A stretch of 64,000 nt of DNA from the NCBI GenBank assembly GCA_023525715.1, contig CM042012.1, positions 120,806,798 through 120,870,797 of the forward strand, given 5' to 3'. Positions 51,424 through 62,455 of this stretch are shown here, in pieces; position 1 is the first letter of the stretch; every line of letters starts with the position of its first letter. A program made the translations under genes and the position numbers. The notes under the pieces were generated by a model. That model made no database searches. It worked only from the letters and a program-made list of their open reading frames with translations, and had not been told where the DNA came from. Source of the stretch: Cichorium intybus (Eukaryota > Streptophyta > Magnoliopsida > Asterales > Asteraceae).

Positions 51424-52182
51424 GATGCAATTTCAGCCGAAAACCCTAGCAAAGACCGGGTGTAAAATCGACCTTAAAGCTATTTGACTCCAAGATTTCG
51501 TTTCAGCATCTTCTCCAGTGGTATTTTCATGTTTTGGATTTTATTTGTAATTAATTAGTTTGGATTAAGCTTTGTTTTGTATCTTTGGGAGTGACAACCA
51601 TTGATATTAAGCCTTGGCTTCTGTTTTAGTCTCAATTATTTACTGTTTTGATGTTTGGATTCGGATTTCGTGAATGAAAATCATTTGGTTACATTTAATA
51701 TTGGTATTTCGGTGTTTTGGATGTTTGATTGTGTTTGGATCTTGCTTTGGCCTTATTGGGACTGTTTTCCCTTGCTGAAATCAGTAGCTAATTAGGTTAG
51801 TTTTTAGGCATTAAACATTGGCTAGTAACTGTTCAGTAGAACTTTAGTTAGTGGCTAGTTTTATGCTTTGCTTAGTTTTGCTTAGTTTGGATGCCTTTGT
51901 TTGCTTCTGATTCAGAGATGCACTTCTGATTTTAGAAAGTGACTAGGTTCATTTGAGCTTAGCTTTGCTTAGCTTGAGTTTGTTTTGATCATCACTTAGG
52001 TTGTTAGTAATTAGGAAGGTAGAAACTAGATCCTCCGACTGTAGCGTGACACTACTAGTTGGTAATCTGTCATTTAGTCTAACCACGAAGCTCCTGCGGA
52101 TCGACCCTGACTACCACTGTACTAGTGAGTGTTAGGTTTTTCTTTATTTTTGACCGCACGACGACCTAGGCGTGTCAAATTT

Positions 52183-52200
52183 TGGCGCCGTTGCCGGGGA
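52183..52200 (+). other. Primer-binding site (tRNA-Asp)
   Basis: TGGCGCCGTTGCCGGGGA, 5 nt after the LTR; same site as in Athila-1. Confidence 0.9.
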
Positions 52201-52307
52201 GCTGTGAGCTAAGATTAGGTGAGTAGTAGGAACTTGTTTCTTGTTTTTGAAAATTCATTTGGTTAGTTTTTTTTTTTTTGATTTTTGTGGGCGTGTTGCA
52301 CTAATGC

Positions 52308-53172
52308 ATGCGTACCCGCAGGGGTAAGCAATTGTCCCCATTGCATTTTGATTCTGAGATTGAGCGTACTGCATGCAAAATCCGTGCCCGTAGGCGTTTA
52401 AATATCATGAATTTTAGTCAGGTTAGTAGTAATCCAGTAAGTGTTGCCCAAGAACCATCAGGTGAGGCAACTGGGGTGTTTTCGATTCCCCTACTGTCAG
52501 AGTTTCAGTTCGGGAGCTCGAGTGCTTCTGGTGGTGCAGTTTCAGCCCCTGCACCCATACCATCATGCACTCCACCATCTGTCCCACCATTTACACCCGC
52601 TTCACAACCACAATCTACCAATCCATTTACCTCTGCAATGTCTTGGGGAGAGCCGACCCGTGATGGCACCCCAGTTTCTAGACAGCAGACACCAACTTCT
52701 CAACCACAACGCGTTCTTTTTAAACCTCAACCCACATTCCAACCTACACAACCGATACACTATCAACAACCCCCTCATCCACAATACCATTATCCAGAGA
52801 CAGATGAGGGATATGACGAAGAAGACGAGGGATGGGTGCCACCAGCACCACAGCCACAGTGGAACCGAGGTCGGGGACCTCCCAGAAGAGCACCACAGTA
52901 TCAATCACCAGGTCGGCGGGAATATAACGATCATCTTTACGGTAATCCCGCCCAACCTTTACATTTCGCACAACCAAGACGACAATCGGTTGCATCACAT
53001 TTCCAACCACGGGAATATGATGATTCATCGCCAATTTATATTCCTGATAACATTGAATCTCAAGTAGAAATAAGACCTCAGTTATTAGGAATATTGACTC
53101 AGTTTAGGGGATACAAGACTGATGATCCTTATAATCATCTATATGAATTCTTAGCAATTGCCAATGCCAACA
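52308..53172 (+). pseudogene. Athila-2 gag, N-terminal part
   Basis: Starts MRTRRGKQLSPLHFDSEIER, aligned with the Athila-1 gag start. A long Pro/Gln/Ser-rich region with an Arg-Gly-rich patch follows, then the beginning of the gag domain (LLGILTQFRGYKTDDPYNHL). It is cut at 53172 by a solo LTR; the frame continues directly after the second CAACA copy at 54662. The few codons at the right end that read into the LTR are not part of gag. Confidence 0.85.
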
Positions 53173-53484
53173 TGTAATGCCCGGTTTCTCAATCTTAGGA
53201 TACACCAATAATTTAATCAAACACAAACATAGTTATGGTGTAATTCCAAAAGATGAGTAACAAGTTCTACAAAGTTTTATCAAAAACAAAGTTTAAGTCA
53301 TAATCTATATACAACAAGTGGTTACTTTGTTTTCACCAAAAACCGGGATATCCAAAAAGTTTTTAAAACATCTAGAACGAGTCCAAGTCCAAGGTCCATA
53401 TCTATCCAGCTAACCCTCCGTGATGTGTTTTCCACGACCTGCATTACCAGAACCTAACACGAACAACAATAGCAAACAAATTAT

Positions 53485-53506
53485 GAGCTTTGAAAGCTCA
53501 GTGAGT
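53485..53506 (-). other. ACTCAC stem-loop, solo LTR in gag
   Basis: Minus strand: ACTCACT then GAGCTTTCAAAGCTC, a 7-bp perfect palindromic stem. Confidence 0.6.
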
Positions 53507-54270
53507 AATTAGAGAATGACTTAATTATATAATCCAACTCTTCATTCCAATGAATTTTAATTGAACAACTCAATCCTTAGTGTATCTCAAACACTAATAC
53601 TCTTTAATTTCATTACTCATATCAATCTAATATGATATACCTTTGATCTGTAATAATATCTCAATAATAGTTAATTCATTTAACAATAACTACTCACCTG
53701 AGGTTGACTCGGTACGTGGAACTCCATAACCTCGTGCTTGATCCTGACTAGCCTTAGCTGTAACACAACAGCTAAATTTCAATACTCAAATCTCATATCA
53801 ATCTCATTCACATTTATATTGACAAAAATCCAGAAATTACTCATATGGTGAAATCATAATCAAACAATAACCATACACTCTAGTTATAGCTTCCCACTTC
53901 ACTAATTTAACTCATTTAAATTCATAACACAATCAATAAGCATATCACTAACTCAAGCCTAAAATTAAACTCTTATAGACTTGCTATACTAGTAATTTAA
54001 CTCTAATACCACCAATTTACAGATGGGTCATCGAGACCACAAAGACTTCCCTCCAAATCCAAGTAACCCATGGTTGAAACAAAGCAAAATTCAAGGAGGA
54101 TTACCTTTCAAGCTCCAAGTACAAATCCCTAGCTTCAAATCGCGATTAGAAAGCCTTAATCTCGACTTAGATGGGTAGAAATCGATTTCTAGGGTTTGGG
54201 AGGGTTTTTGGTTGAATTGGGAATGACCCAAATGAAAGAAAACTCGAATTTAAAATAGCCTTGGGTGCGC

Positions 54271-54519
54271 GACACGACCCGTGTAGGCTCACACGACCCG
54301 CGTGAGGCCTACAGCAAGCTAACTTGAAATTTTGCAGACTCACACGACCCGTGTTGGTTCACACGACCCGTGTGAGACCTATACTCGCCTCGGTAATTTT
54401 TGAACAAGAGCTACACGACCCGTGTGAAGGTACACGACCCGTGTAGGTCTGAAAAGGTTACTGCTTTGCTTCTCAAGCCTTTCTACACGACCCGTGTGAC
54501 CTTACACGACCCGTGTAGC
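54271..54519. promoter_or_regulatory. Eight ACACGACCCGTGT motifs arranged as four pairs
   Basis: Four pairs; within each the two copies are 19 bp apart with a 6-bp spacer of unrelated sequence (AGGCTC, TGGTTC, GAAGGT, GACCTT). One copy has GCGTG in place of GTGTG. The cluster ends about 14 bp upstream of the TATTTTAAA box in the sense of the LTR. Confidence 0.8.
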
Positions 54520-54661
54520 TCTGATTTGACAATTTACACGTCCAAACTTTTCTCAATTGGGTTTTTAACCATCCTAACACATATAGCAACCTATTTAATT
54601 CTTAATTACACTAAGATTAACAGAAAATCTATATAATTTAATAATACGGTATTACACAACA

Positions 54662-57266
54662 CTCCTAGGAATACTAATAGAGATATTTTTAGGCTTAGAA
54701 TGTTTCCATTCACTCTTAAGGATAAAGCCAAATATTGGTTTACATCTTTGCCATCTAATAGTATTACTAGTTGGGAACAACTCAAGGCGAAGTTTCTTCA
54801 AGAATTCTATCCAGTCAGTAAAACCACGGAGGTCAGACGAGCAATCCAAGATTTTCAGCAAAAGCCAGGAGAGGCTTTTCATGAAACGTTTGATAGATTA
54901 AAAGAGCTACTGCGATCCTGTCCACATCATGAAGTTCCTAAATGGCAGTTATTCAAATTCTTTTTCGAGGGAGTTAATGAGACACACCAGGTTATGATAA
55001 ATGCCTCATCAAGTGGGACATTTATGTGGCAAGAGCCAGAAGATGCCTGGAGATTTTTGGAGCAGTTGAGTTTAGGATCAAAAGTCAGTGGATCAATGAA
55101 AGATAAGACGATATATGTAGCTAACATCGAAGCAGAGAACAAATGGAAGGCTGAAATTCAGAAAGAGCTCACTGATGTTACAAAAAGGTTCAATCAGATG
55201 CTCGAGAGGTTTCAACAAGAAAAGGGGGCGTACGTGTTGCATGGGCAGAATATATACAATACATGTGGAGAAATGGGACACAATCATAATGAGTGGTCGA
55301 TGACTCATGAGGAAATAAGTCAAGTGCACGGATATGGTCGATTTCACAACACACCAAGACCATTCCGAAGTAATCAGCAACGAGAGTCGAGATAATCACC
55401 TATAAGGCAGCACCAGGTGCAACCTCCATCTCCATCAGGAGGTATGAATATTGGTTTGCAAGAAATTTTTGGAATGCTAGTACAACTCCAGGAAGTTGAG
55501 AAATCTAATTCAGAAGCAATTCTGAGATTAGGAGAATTACTTGTCAAAATGGAAGAAAAGAGAATACAGGAGCAGGAGCAATCACCAAGAATGCAAGTTA
55601 ATGAGGTAATCACACTTAGAAGCGGGAAGAAAGTAGACAACAAGGTTACAGCTCCGCCTGCAGATGATGATAGTGATGTGGAAATAGTTTTTGATGAAAA
55701 AGAAGAATTAGAAAAAGAGAAGAAAAAAGATAAGGAGGAGCAGGTGCAGAAGAAGAAGCAGACAAGTACCTGGGAAAAAGGAGAATCAAGTGGAACAGTT
55801 CCTTTCCCCACGGCCTTGGAAAAGCCAGAGAAAGGACTATATGGAAAGAAGGGACTACAAGCTGAAGATATGTGGGAATTCTTTAGTCAAATTAAAGTTA
55901 ACATTCCATTAGTCAAACTCATCAAGGAAGTTCCTGCATATGCTAAGTTTCTTAAGGACATGTGTATACACAAGAAGCACATTCTGTCCCACTTGCCTAA
56001 GATGATTAGCTTACCCGAGAATGTAAGTTCTATTCTCATGGACGCGCTTCCTCCAAAGATGAAAGATCCGGGAGTTCCTCTCATCTCAGGAGATTTAGGC
56101 AATGTGCATATCAAAAGAGCTCTGTTAGATCTAGGTGCAAGTGTGAACATATTGCCTGGACAGTTATTCGACAAGCATGAGTTTGGTACCATGAGATCTA
56201 CTGATGTGATTTTGCAGTTGACCGATAAGTCCACCAAGGTTCCCAGGGGTATGTTAGTCGATGTCATCATCAAGGTAGGGGAATTTTACTACCCAGTAGA
56301 TTTTCTTGTTTTGGACACTCGTCAAGCAACGAATGGGGAGCAACCCACGATTATTCTAGGGCGACTGTTTTTGGCCACGGCTAACACAAATATTGCTTGT
56401 CGCACCGGAGAAATGGGAATATCTTTTGGGCACCGACAGGCTAAGATCAACATTTTCAATGCTGATCTCAAGGGAAGTAGCATGGAAGAGGAAGAATGTT
56501 ATCAGGTAGACATCATAGACGAGCTGGTGCAGCAGTACACTCCAGAGGTACTTCAATAAGATGAAATAGAAACTCCGGAAGAAACAAATGTTGGAAGAAA
56601 AGAGACACAAAATGGAGAAGAAGAATAAAAGGGATTAAAGTCTGAAGAATGCGCACATATAGAGAAGTTACCAGCAGAGATTCCAAAGACATTAAAGCCC
56701 TCTTTACAAGAACCACCAAAGCTGGATCTAAAATCCTTACCAGAACATCTAAAGTATGCCTTTCTAGGGGAGAAGGATACTTTACCAGTAATTGTGGCAG
56801 CCGATCTGACGGAGGAACAAGAGATAGAATTGCTCAAGGTATTTTCCAAACACAAGGAGGCTATCGGTTGGACAATCGCGAACTTAAAGGGGATTAGTCC
56901 GACCACGTGCATGCATCACATTATCACAGAAGAAGGAGCTAAACCTGCCAGGGATACGCAAAGGAGGTTAAATCCCAACTTAAAAGAAGTTGTCAAAAAG
57001 GAGGTTCTTAAATGGTTGGACGCAGGAATCATTTACCCCATCTCTGACAATGAATGGGTCAGCCCAACGAAAACTGTACCGAAAAAGTCGGGGATCACTG
57101 TAGTAGACACAAAGGATGGTGACAAGATATCCACGAGACCTATAACCGGATGGCGAGTCTGTATTGACTATCGGAAACTTAATGCCGCTACGTCCAAAGA
57201 TCATTTCCCATTACCCTTCATCGATCAAATCGTGGAGAAGTTAGCAGGACAAAAATACTACTGTTT
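54662..57266 (+). pseudogene. Athila-2 gag C-terminal part, protease and start of reverse transcriptase
   Basis: One continuous frame interrupted by stops at 55393 (TAA), 56557 (TAA) and about 56626. It holds the gag core (RMFPFTLKDKAKYWF ... PHHEVPKWQLFKFFFEGV), a charged Glu/Lys-rich linker, protease (LLDLGASVNILPG) and the reverse-transcriptase N-terminal blocks (VCIDYRKLNAATSKDHFPLP). The frame is lost at 57264-57268, where a T run is one base short compared with Athila-1. Non-functional. Confidence 0.88.
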
Positions 57267-59600
57267 TTGGACGGATATTCTGGGTATAACCAAATCGCAA
57301 TCCATCCAGAAGATCAGGCAAAGACAACGTTCACTTGCCCTTATGGTACCTTTGCCTTTCGCAGAATGCCATTTGGATTGTGTAACGCGCCTGCGACGTT
57401 TCAACGATGTATGATGGCAATCTTTTCTGACATGATTGGTGAAGCATTAGAAATCTTCATGGATGACTTCTCAATTTTTGGACCTACATTCGAAACTTGC
57501 TTGGTTCAATTGGAAAAGGTATTGAAGAGATGTGTAGAATCAAACCTGGTTCTCTCCTGGGAGAAAAGCCATTTCATGGTAAGAGAAGGGATAGTATAAG
57601 GACACGTGGTCTCTGAAAGGGGATTCGAAGTCGATCGCGCTAAAGTTAAGGTCATATCCACATTGCCGCCTCCAACATCAGTGAAAGGGGTTAGATCATT
57701 CTTGGGGCATGCGGGTTTTTATCGTAGATTTATTAAAGATTTTAGTGCTATTTCTAAGCCCCTCTGTGGTCTCCTTTTGAAGGGTGCACCATTTAATATT
57801 CTCAAGAATAAACTGGTCGAAGCCCCCATTCTGAAGCCACCCGACTGGATGCAACCTTTTGAGATAATGTGTGATGCTAGCGACTATGCTGCTGGTGCAG
57901 TATTAGGGCAAAAAGTCGACAGGAAACCTGTTGTTATCTGTTATGCTAGTAAAACTTTTTCCAAAGCTCAATTGAATTACACAACTACTGAAAAAGAATT
58001 ACTTGCTGTAGTATTTGCTTTAGATAAATTTCGATCTTATATCTGGGGATCCAAGGTGGTGGTTTACACTGACCACAGTGTTGTTCGGCATCTACTTACA
58101 AAGAAGGAGTCTAAGCCTCGATAAATTAGGTGGATACTCCTGCTGCAAGAATTCGATGTGGACATCAAAGATAAGAAGGGAGCAGAAAATGTGGTGGTAG
58201 ATCATCTTTCTAGATTACCAGCTGAAGGATTGGAAGCAGGAATTCGAGACTCATTCCCCGACGAGCAGTTGTTAGAAGTTAATGGAGCTCCATGGTACGC
58301 AAATTACGTAAATTTTCTGGCCACGGGAGCAATACCAACGCATTGGACGAAACAAAGGCAGAAGCAATTTCGCACGTACGCAAAGAGATTCATTTGGGAC
58401 GACCCATACCTTTTTCAGGTAGGAGAGGACCAGATAATTCGCTGATGTGTGTCGGACAATGAAATTGGTGAGGTGTTGGATATCTGTCATGCATCAGCAT
58501 GTGGAGGACATTTCAGTGGAAAGAAAACCGGGTATAAAGTTCTTGAATCCGGACTGTATTGGCCAACTATCTTTCGAGATGCGCACAGGACTGCCAAGGA
58601 GTGCATCAATTGCCAGCAATTAGGAAACATATCAAAAAGGGATCAAATGCCCTTGAATCCGATTTTGGTAGTAGACATTTTTTATGTCTGGGGAATCGAC
58701 TTTATGGGTCCATTCCCCACATCACATGGATATGTTTACATTCTGGTGGCAGTAGATTATGTCTCTAAATTGATTGAGGCCGAAGCAACTCGCACAAATG
58801 ATCATCACGTGGTTTGTAAATTTGTGAAGAAAAATATCTTCACCAGGCATGGAGTCCCAAGAGTAATCATTAGCGCCGAAGGATCTCATTTCAAGAATTT
58901 CAAATTCGGAAGGCTGCTGAAACATTATGGGGTGAATCATCGCATTGCAACACCTTATCATCCACAGACCAGCGGTCAGGTGGAGGTATCCAATAGGCAG
59001 ATCAAGGAAATTCTTCAGAAGACTTTCAAGACTGATAGAAAGGATTGGTCGCTAAGGCTAGATGACGCGCTATGGGCGTACCAAACTGCGTACAAAACAC
59101 CGATCGGGACTACTCCATATTGGTTGGTTTATGGAAAAGGATGTCATCTACCAGTGGAGATCGCCAATCGTGCCCTATGGGCCGTTAAGAAAGTCAACAT
59201 GGACTATACTGACGCTAGGAAAGAAAGGAAACTTCAGTTGTCTGAATTAGAAGAATTACGAGATGAGGCATATGAGAACGCAGCCACCTATAAATCAAAG
59301 ATGAAGCGATATCATGACGCAAAGCTGCGATTGAAGGTCTTTGAAGTTGGACAAAAAGTATGGCTGTATAATTCAAGACTGAAGATGTTCCCCGGGAAAC
59401 TGAGAAGCAAGTGGAATGGTCGCTACGAAGTGATCAGCATTACAGACTATGGTGGAGTCGAAATCCACGACTTGAAAGGTGGGCAACCATTTAAAGTCAA
59501 TGGTCATAGACTCAAACCATATATTGCCACAGGCACATTCCAGAAACTAGAAGTAGAGACAGTCGAACTCATAGCAGAAATTCCCACGTATGCTATATAA
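57267..59600 (+). pseudogene. Athila-2 pol, reverse transcriptase to integrase
   Basis: The second reading frame holds reverse-transcriptase DGYSGYNQIAIHPED and FMDDFSIFG, then stops at 57597 (TAA), 58122 (TAA) and 58443 (TGA). The connection region lacks several residues present in Athila-1. RNase H has [13 protein letters not shown] and [11 protein letters not shown]. Integrase (58449-59600) is open and has the HHCC zinc region, [10 protein letters not shown] and [12 protein letters not shown]. The second catalytic Asp is lost: ISAEGSHF where Athila-1 has ISDGGSHF. Ends with a GPY/F-like C-terminal region. Confidence 0.9.
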
Positions 59601-59614
59601 TCAGGTAAGTGTAC

Positions 59615-59660
59615 GTCCGGCTGAAGACGGTAAACTTAGCGCTTGTCGGGAGGCAACCCG
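59615..59660 (+). other. Conserved post-pol block with hairpin
   Basis: GGCTGAAGACG, TAAACTTAGCGCTT and TCGGGAGGCAACCCG, 15-60 bp after the pol stop. Matches 19918-19965 of Athila-1 almost base for base. A strong splice-donor-like CAGGTAAGT lies just upstream (59602-59610). Confidence 0.8.
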
Positions 59661-59765
59661 ACCGTCATTGTATAGTTGCATTTTCTTATATATAATTCAT
59701 TGCATCCATTTGATCACGGTGAGAAAAAGGCAAGTGTGGGGTCATTTTGGTAATTTCACAATACC

Positions 59766-59869
59766 GCGACGCGAAATCTTAGGAACCGCACCGCGCGTAT
59801 TGAGTTTTCGCGATTACATTTAAAATCAGATTTTATACGCGACGCGGATAGAAGCTTCCCGCGCCGCGG
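59766..59869. promoter_or_regulatory. GC-rich motif pairs upstream of Athila-2 ORF3
   Basis: Two pairs, each 22 bp apart: GCGACGCGA (59766) with GCACCGCGC (59788), and GCGACGCGG (59839) with GCGCCGCGG (59861). A further pair 21 bp apart lies inside the leader intron (60250 and 60271). Same motif as in the LTR (51345-51375). Confidence 0.55.
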
Positions 59870-59943
59870 TCTTATCTTAATTTGAAATTAAAGATAATCA
59901 CCAAAACAGAGCTTTTTGATAATATCCAAATTCCCACACTGCA

Positions 59944-59951
59944 TATATAAA
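59944..59951 (+). promoter_or_regulatory. Candidate internal TATA box for ORF3
   Basis: TATATAAA about 75 bp after the GC-rich pairs and about 100 bp before the leader splice donor. Confidence 0.5.
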
Positions 59952-60043
59952 CAAATTGCGCAAAATCGTGATTCTTTCACCGTGATTCAAGCCTTCAATC
60001 AATTACGACGTCTGCATTCATCTTTCATTCACAAGAAATTCAA

Positions 60044-60376
60044 GTAAGTATCTATTCTCTTTCTCTTAGCTTTAGAAGTCTTGAAACTTGCTAGATGCTA
60101 CTGTAACTTGCAATGTTGCACTTAATTGTTGAAATTGATCGCCAAATTAGGATTATAGAAGTACAATGCATGAAACCCAAGTGTTAGACTAGAAGAACGG
60201 ACTTGAATTAATAGAATAATCAAACCTTCTTTGACTGAAAACTCTCATTGCGCCGCGGTCTACATAGTCCGCGACGTGGAGTATGAATATTCATATAGCG
60301 GGTCGCGGGTCGTTATGTGTGCGACGTGACGAACGTCTGAACAGTGCAGTAATTTTCAATTTTGTGATTTCTGCAG
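60044..60376 (+). other. Probable leader intron upstream of Athila-2 ORF3
   Basis: Donor TCAA|GTAAGTATC and acceptor TTTCTGCAG; the ORF3 ATG lies 5 nt after the acceptor. 333 bp. Parallels the leader intron of Athila-1. Confidence 0.6.
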
Positions 60377-60381
60377 GCACG

Positions 60382-61476
60382 ATGTCTTCTTCCGCAAGTT
60401 CAGAATCAATTGACTGGAACTCCTTGGCTACAGGAGTTGGCAGAACACAGGCTTATAGCTTCTATAATCGCCGATCGGTGCAGCAACACAAAAGAATTCT
60501 TCCCGCCCGGCCGGTCAACTGGGAGTTGACCAAGGAATCGGGAATCATGGAGCATCTGCAAGATTGGTTGGTCCAAGGGGGCTATGATGATGGCGAGCTC
60601 ATTTACACATGTCGGGCTATTGAAAACGCAGTTCATATAGAAGAACCTATTTATCGGGAGGTGCTTTTGCAATTTCTTGCAAGTTACCACTTTGATAATC
60701 AGCCGCTGGGGATGGACACTGAAGAAATGGTGCAGTTTCGGTTGGGTAATCACAACCGAAGCTGCAGTCTACGGGAATTTGGTTATCGTATCGGGCTGTA
60801 CACTGAGGAAGAATCGGAGGCACCGGGATTCGAAACCTTCCACCGACGTGCCAATTATGGTGTTGATGATTCTTTCTCTCCTGCTGACTATTGGAGTACC
60901 ATATCATCCACACGGTATCACGAAAATACCGTACGAGAGGGGCTAATGCATCTACCGGCGCATCGAATGTTGCACCGGTTGATATCGACTGTGATCTGGC
61001 CCTGTGCGGACGAGGATCGGGTCCTACCACGTGAGCTACATCTCATGTGGTGTTTGACGCGGATGCTCCAGACGTGCAACATTCCGTATTTTGTGGCTGA
61101 TTACTTTAAGCAGATCACGGACGAACCATTGAAGCAAATCGCTCTCGGCAGGGGACATTATGTAATGAGATTGGCTCAATCCTACGGGTTGCTATCCGAG
61201 CATACCACCCGTGGATTAACACTTGTACAGCCAGTTCCTTTCAATCCGCCGACCACGATCTCCCGAGATGTGATCTATGTTGATGATGGGATCACAGCAG
61301 TTGAGCGATCACCATTCCCGGTACTAAGGACCGAGCCTTCAACCTCCAAAAAGCGACCACGGGGGACAAGCAATCTACCCCGAGGACTTGCCCCGGCCAC
61401 AATGGAGTCACGATACTTAGCCGATGAAGTGAAGGCAGTTCAAAAAGCCTTGCAGACCCACCTGAAGGAACACTAG
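60382..61476 (+). pseudogene. Athila-2 ORF3 (env-position protein), interrupted
   Basis: 364 codons from the ATG just after the splice acceptor (MSSSASSESIDWNS); an in-frame ATG at 60283 lies inside the predicted intron. The protein resembles the plant-transposon/ATHILA ORF-1 family in layout: a helical core with RLGNHNRSCSLREFGYRIGL, ending in a basic Ser/Pro-rich segment (KKRPRGTSN). No signal peptide or membrane helix. It shows little recognisable identity to Athila-1 ORF3 although pol is well conserved. It ends at a TAG formed in the left copy of the target duplication of the solo LTR at 61478. The same frame is open again from 63951 to the window end. Confidence 0.75.
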
Positions 61477-61741
61477 ATGTAACACCCGGCATTTAAAACA
61501 AAAACACCCCTGAAAATTTTTCATTTAAAACAAAGGTTTCAATACATAAAACCATAACTAAAGGGGTATATTTTATTAAAAACGGGTACAAGTGTATTAA
61601 GGAGAGTATAAAATACCGTAATCTCCTTTGAAGCCGGGCTGCTACTGACAGCATCTAAAAGTCCCACTTCTTTAGTCACGGACTCTATCTTTTCCCTTAT
61701 CAGGGTCATGCTAACCTGCAGGGACATTTAACAAATAATGT

Positions 61742-61762
61742 GAGCTATAAAGCTCAGTGAGT
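61742..61762 (-). other. ACTCAC stem-loop, solo LTR in ORF3
   Basis: Minus strand: ACTCACT then GAGCTTTATAGCTC, a 5-bp stem GAGCT/AGCTC. Confidence 0.6.
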
Positions 61763-62014
61763 AATCATATCTGCAAATAACACGTATAAGAATACATTCA
61801 TATATAATTTCCTATATATGATAAATTTCATAACCATATAACTTTATCCGGATATCGGATCCAAACTCCTAGCCATTCTGGCTAACCGTATATCTCTTAG
61901 GATTGCACATCCTACCGCATAGTCTTACGGGTTGTTATTTGCATACATTTCTGTCTCATATTTCTTAGTCACAATTGATCGCGTCGTATTTCATGGCTAT
62001 TTAAGCCGCACCCT

Positions 62015-62455
62015 GTGTCATAGCTATATAAGCTGCACCAAAACATTTTCAATATATAAGTTATAGCCCGCAGGCCGAACCAGCTGGGTTCAATAACCCG
62101 ATATCATGGTCATAAGACCGCACCATTTGGATTCAAGTTCCATGTCATAGCCATAAGGTCGCACCAGTTGGATATAACATCCAATATCATAGCCACAAGT
62201 GGCCGCACCATTCAATAACATTTTATTTCATAATCATTCATGGCTCACGGGTTTGCCCCGATTTTGCCTAGACTCATGGCTCCGTTCTTGTCATTTCATT
62301 GACTCACGGCTTACCCGGTATTGTCTTTATAAAGTTGACTCACAGCTCCATTCTTGTCTATCATAGACTCACGGCTTATCTGGTATCGTCATATCATTGA
62401 CTCACAGCTCCGTTCTTGTCTATCGCAGACTCACGGCTTATCTGGTATTGTCTTT
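62015..62455. repeat. Degenerate tandem repeats inside the solo LTR
   Basis: 62015-62215 has four diverged units built on CATAGCCATAAGG-like and CGCACCA-like pieces. 62271-62455 has alternating GACTCACGGCTTA and GACTCACAGCTCC(G/A)TTCTTGTC units. Confidence 0.75.

Larger units (their letters stand above)
51164..52177 (+). repeat. 5' LTR of Athila-2
   Basis: 1014 bp. A GC-rich motif pair (51345-51375) with more GC-rich sequence to 51400 ends 16 bp before the TATA box at 51416. Confidence 0.85.
53173..54656 (-). mobile_element. Solo LTR in Athila-2 gag, Tekay-like
   Basis: 1484 bp, flanked by perfect CAACA duplications (53168-53172 and 54657-54661). On the minus strand it begins TGTAATACCG and ends CCGGGCATTACA. 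Minus orientation is shown by a TATTTTAAA box (54249-54257) followed by a leader with AAACCCTAG, a CAGGTGAGTA (53691-53700) and an ACTCAC stem-loop (53485-53506). Contains the ACACGACCCGTGT cluster at 54271-54519. Confidence 0.9.

Noticed and set aside
52441..53067. Second large open frame overlapping Athila-2 gag
   Set aside because: Frame-shifted shadow of the Pro/Gln-rich gag region, His/Leu-rich and without domain similarity.
62015..62455. CRISPR-like array of short repeats
   Set aside because: Units are diverged and contiguous, with no unique spacers, and lie in a plant LTR; these are degenerate tandem repeats.
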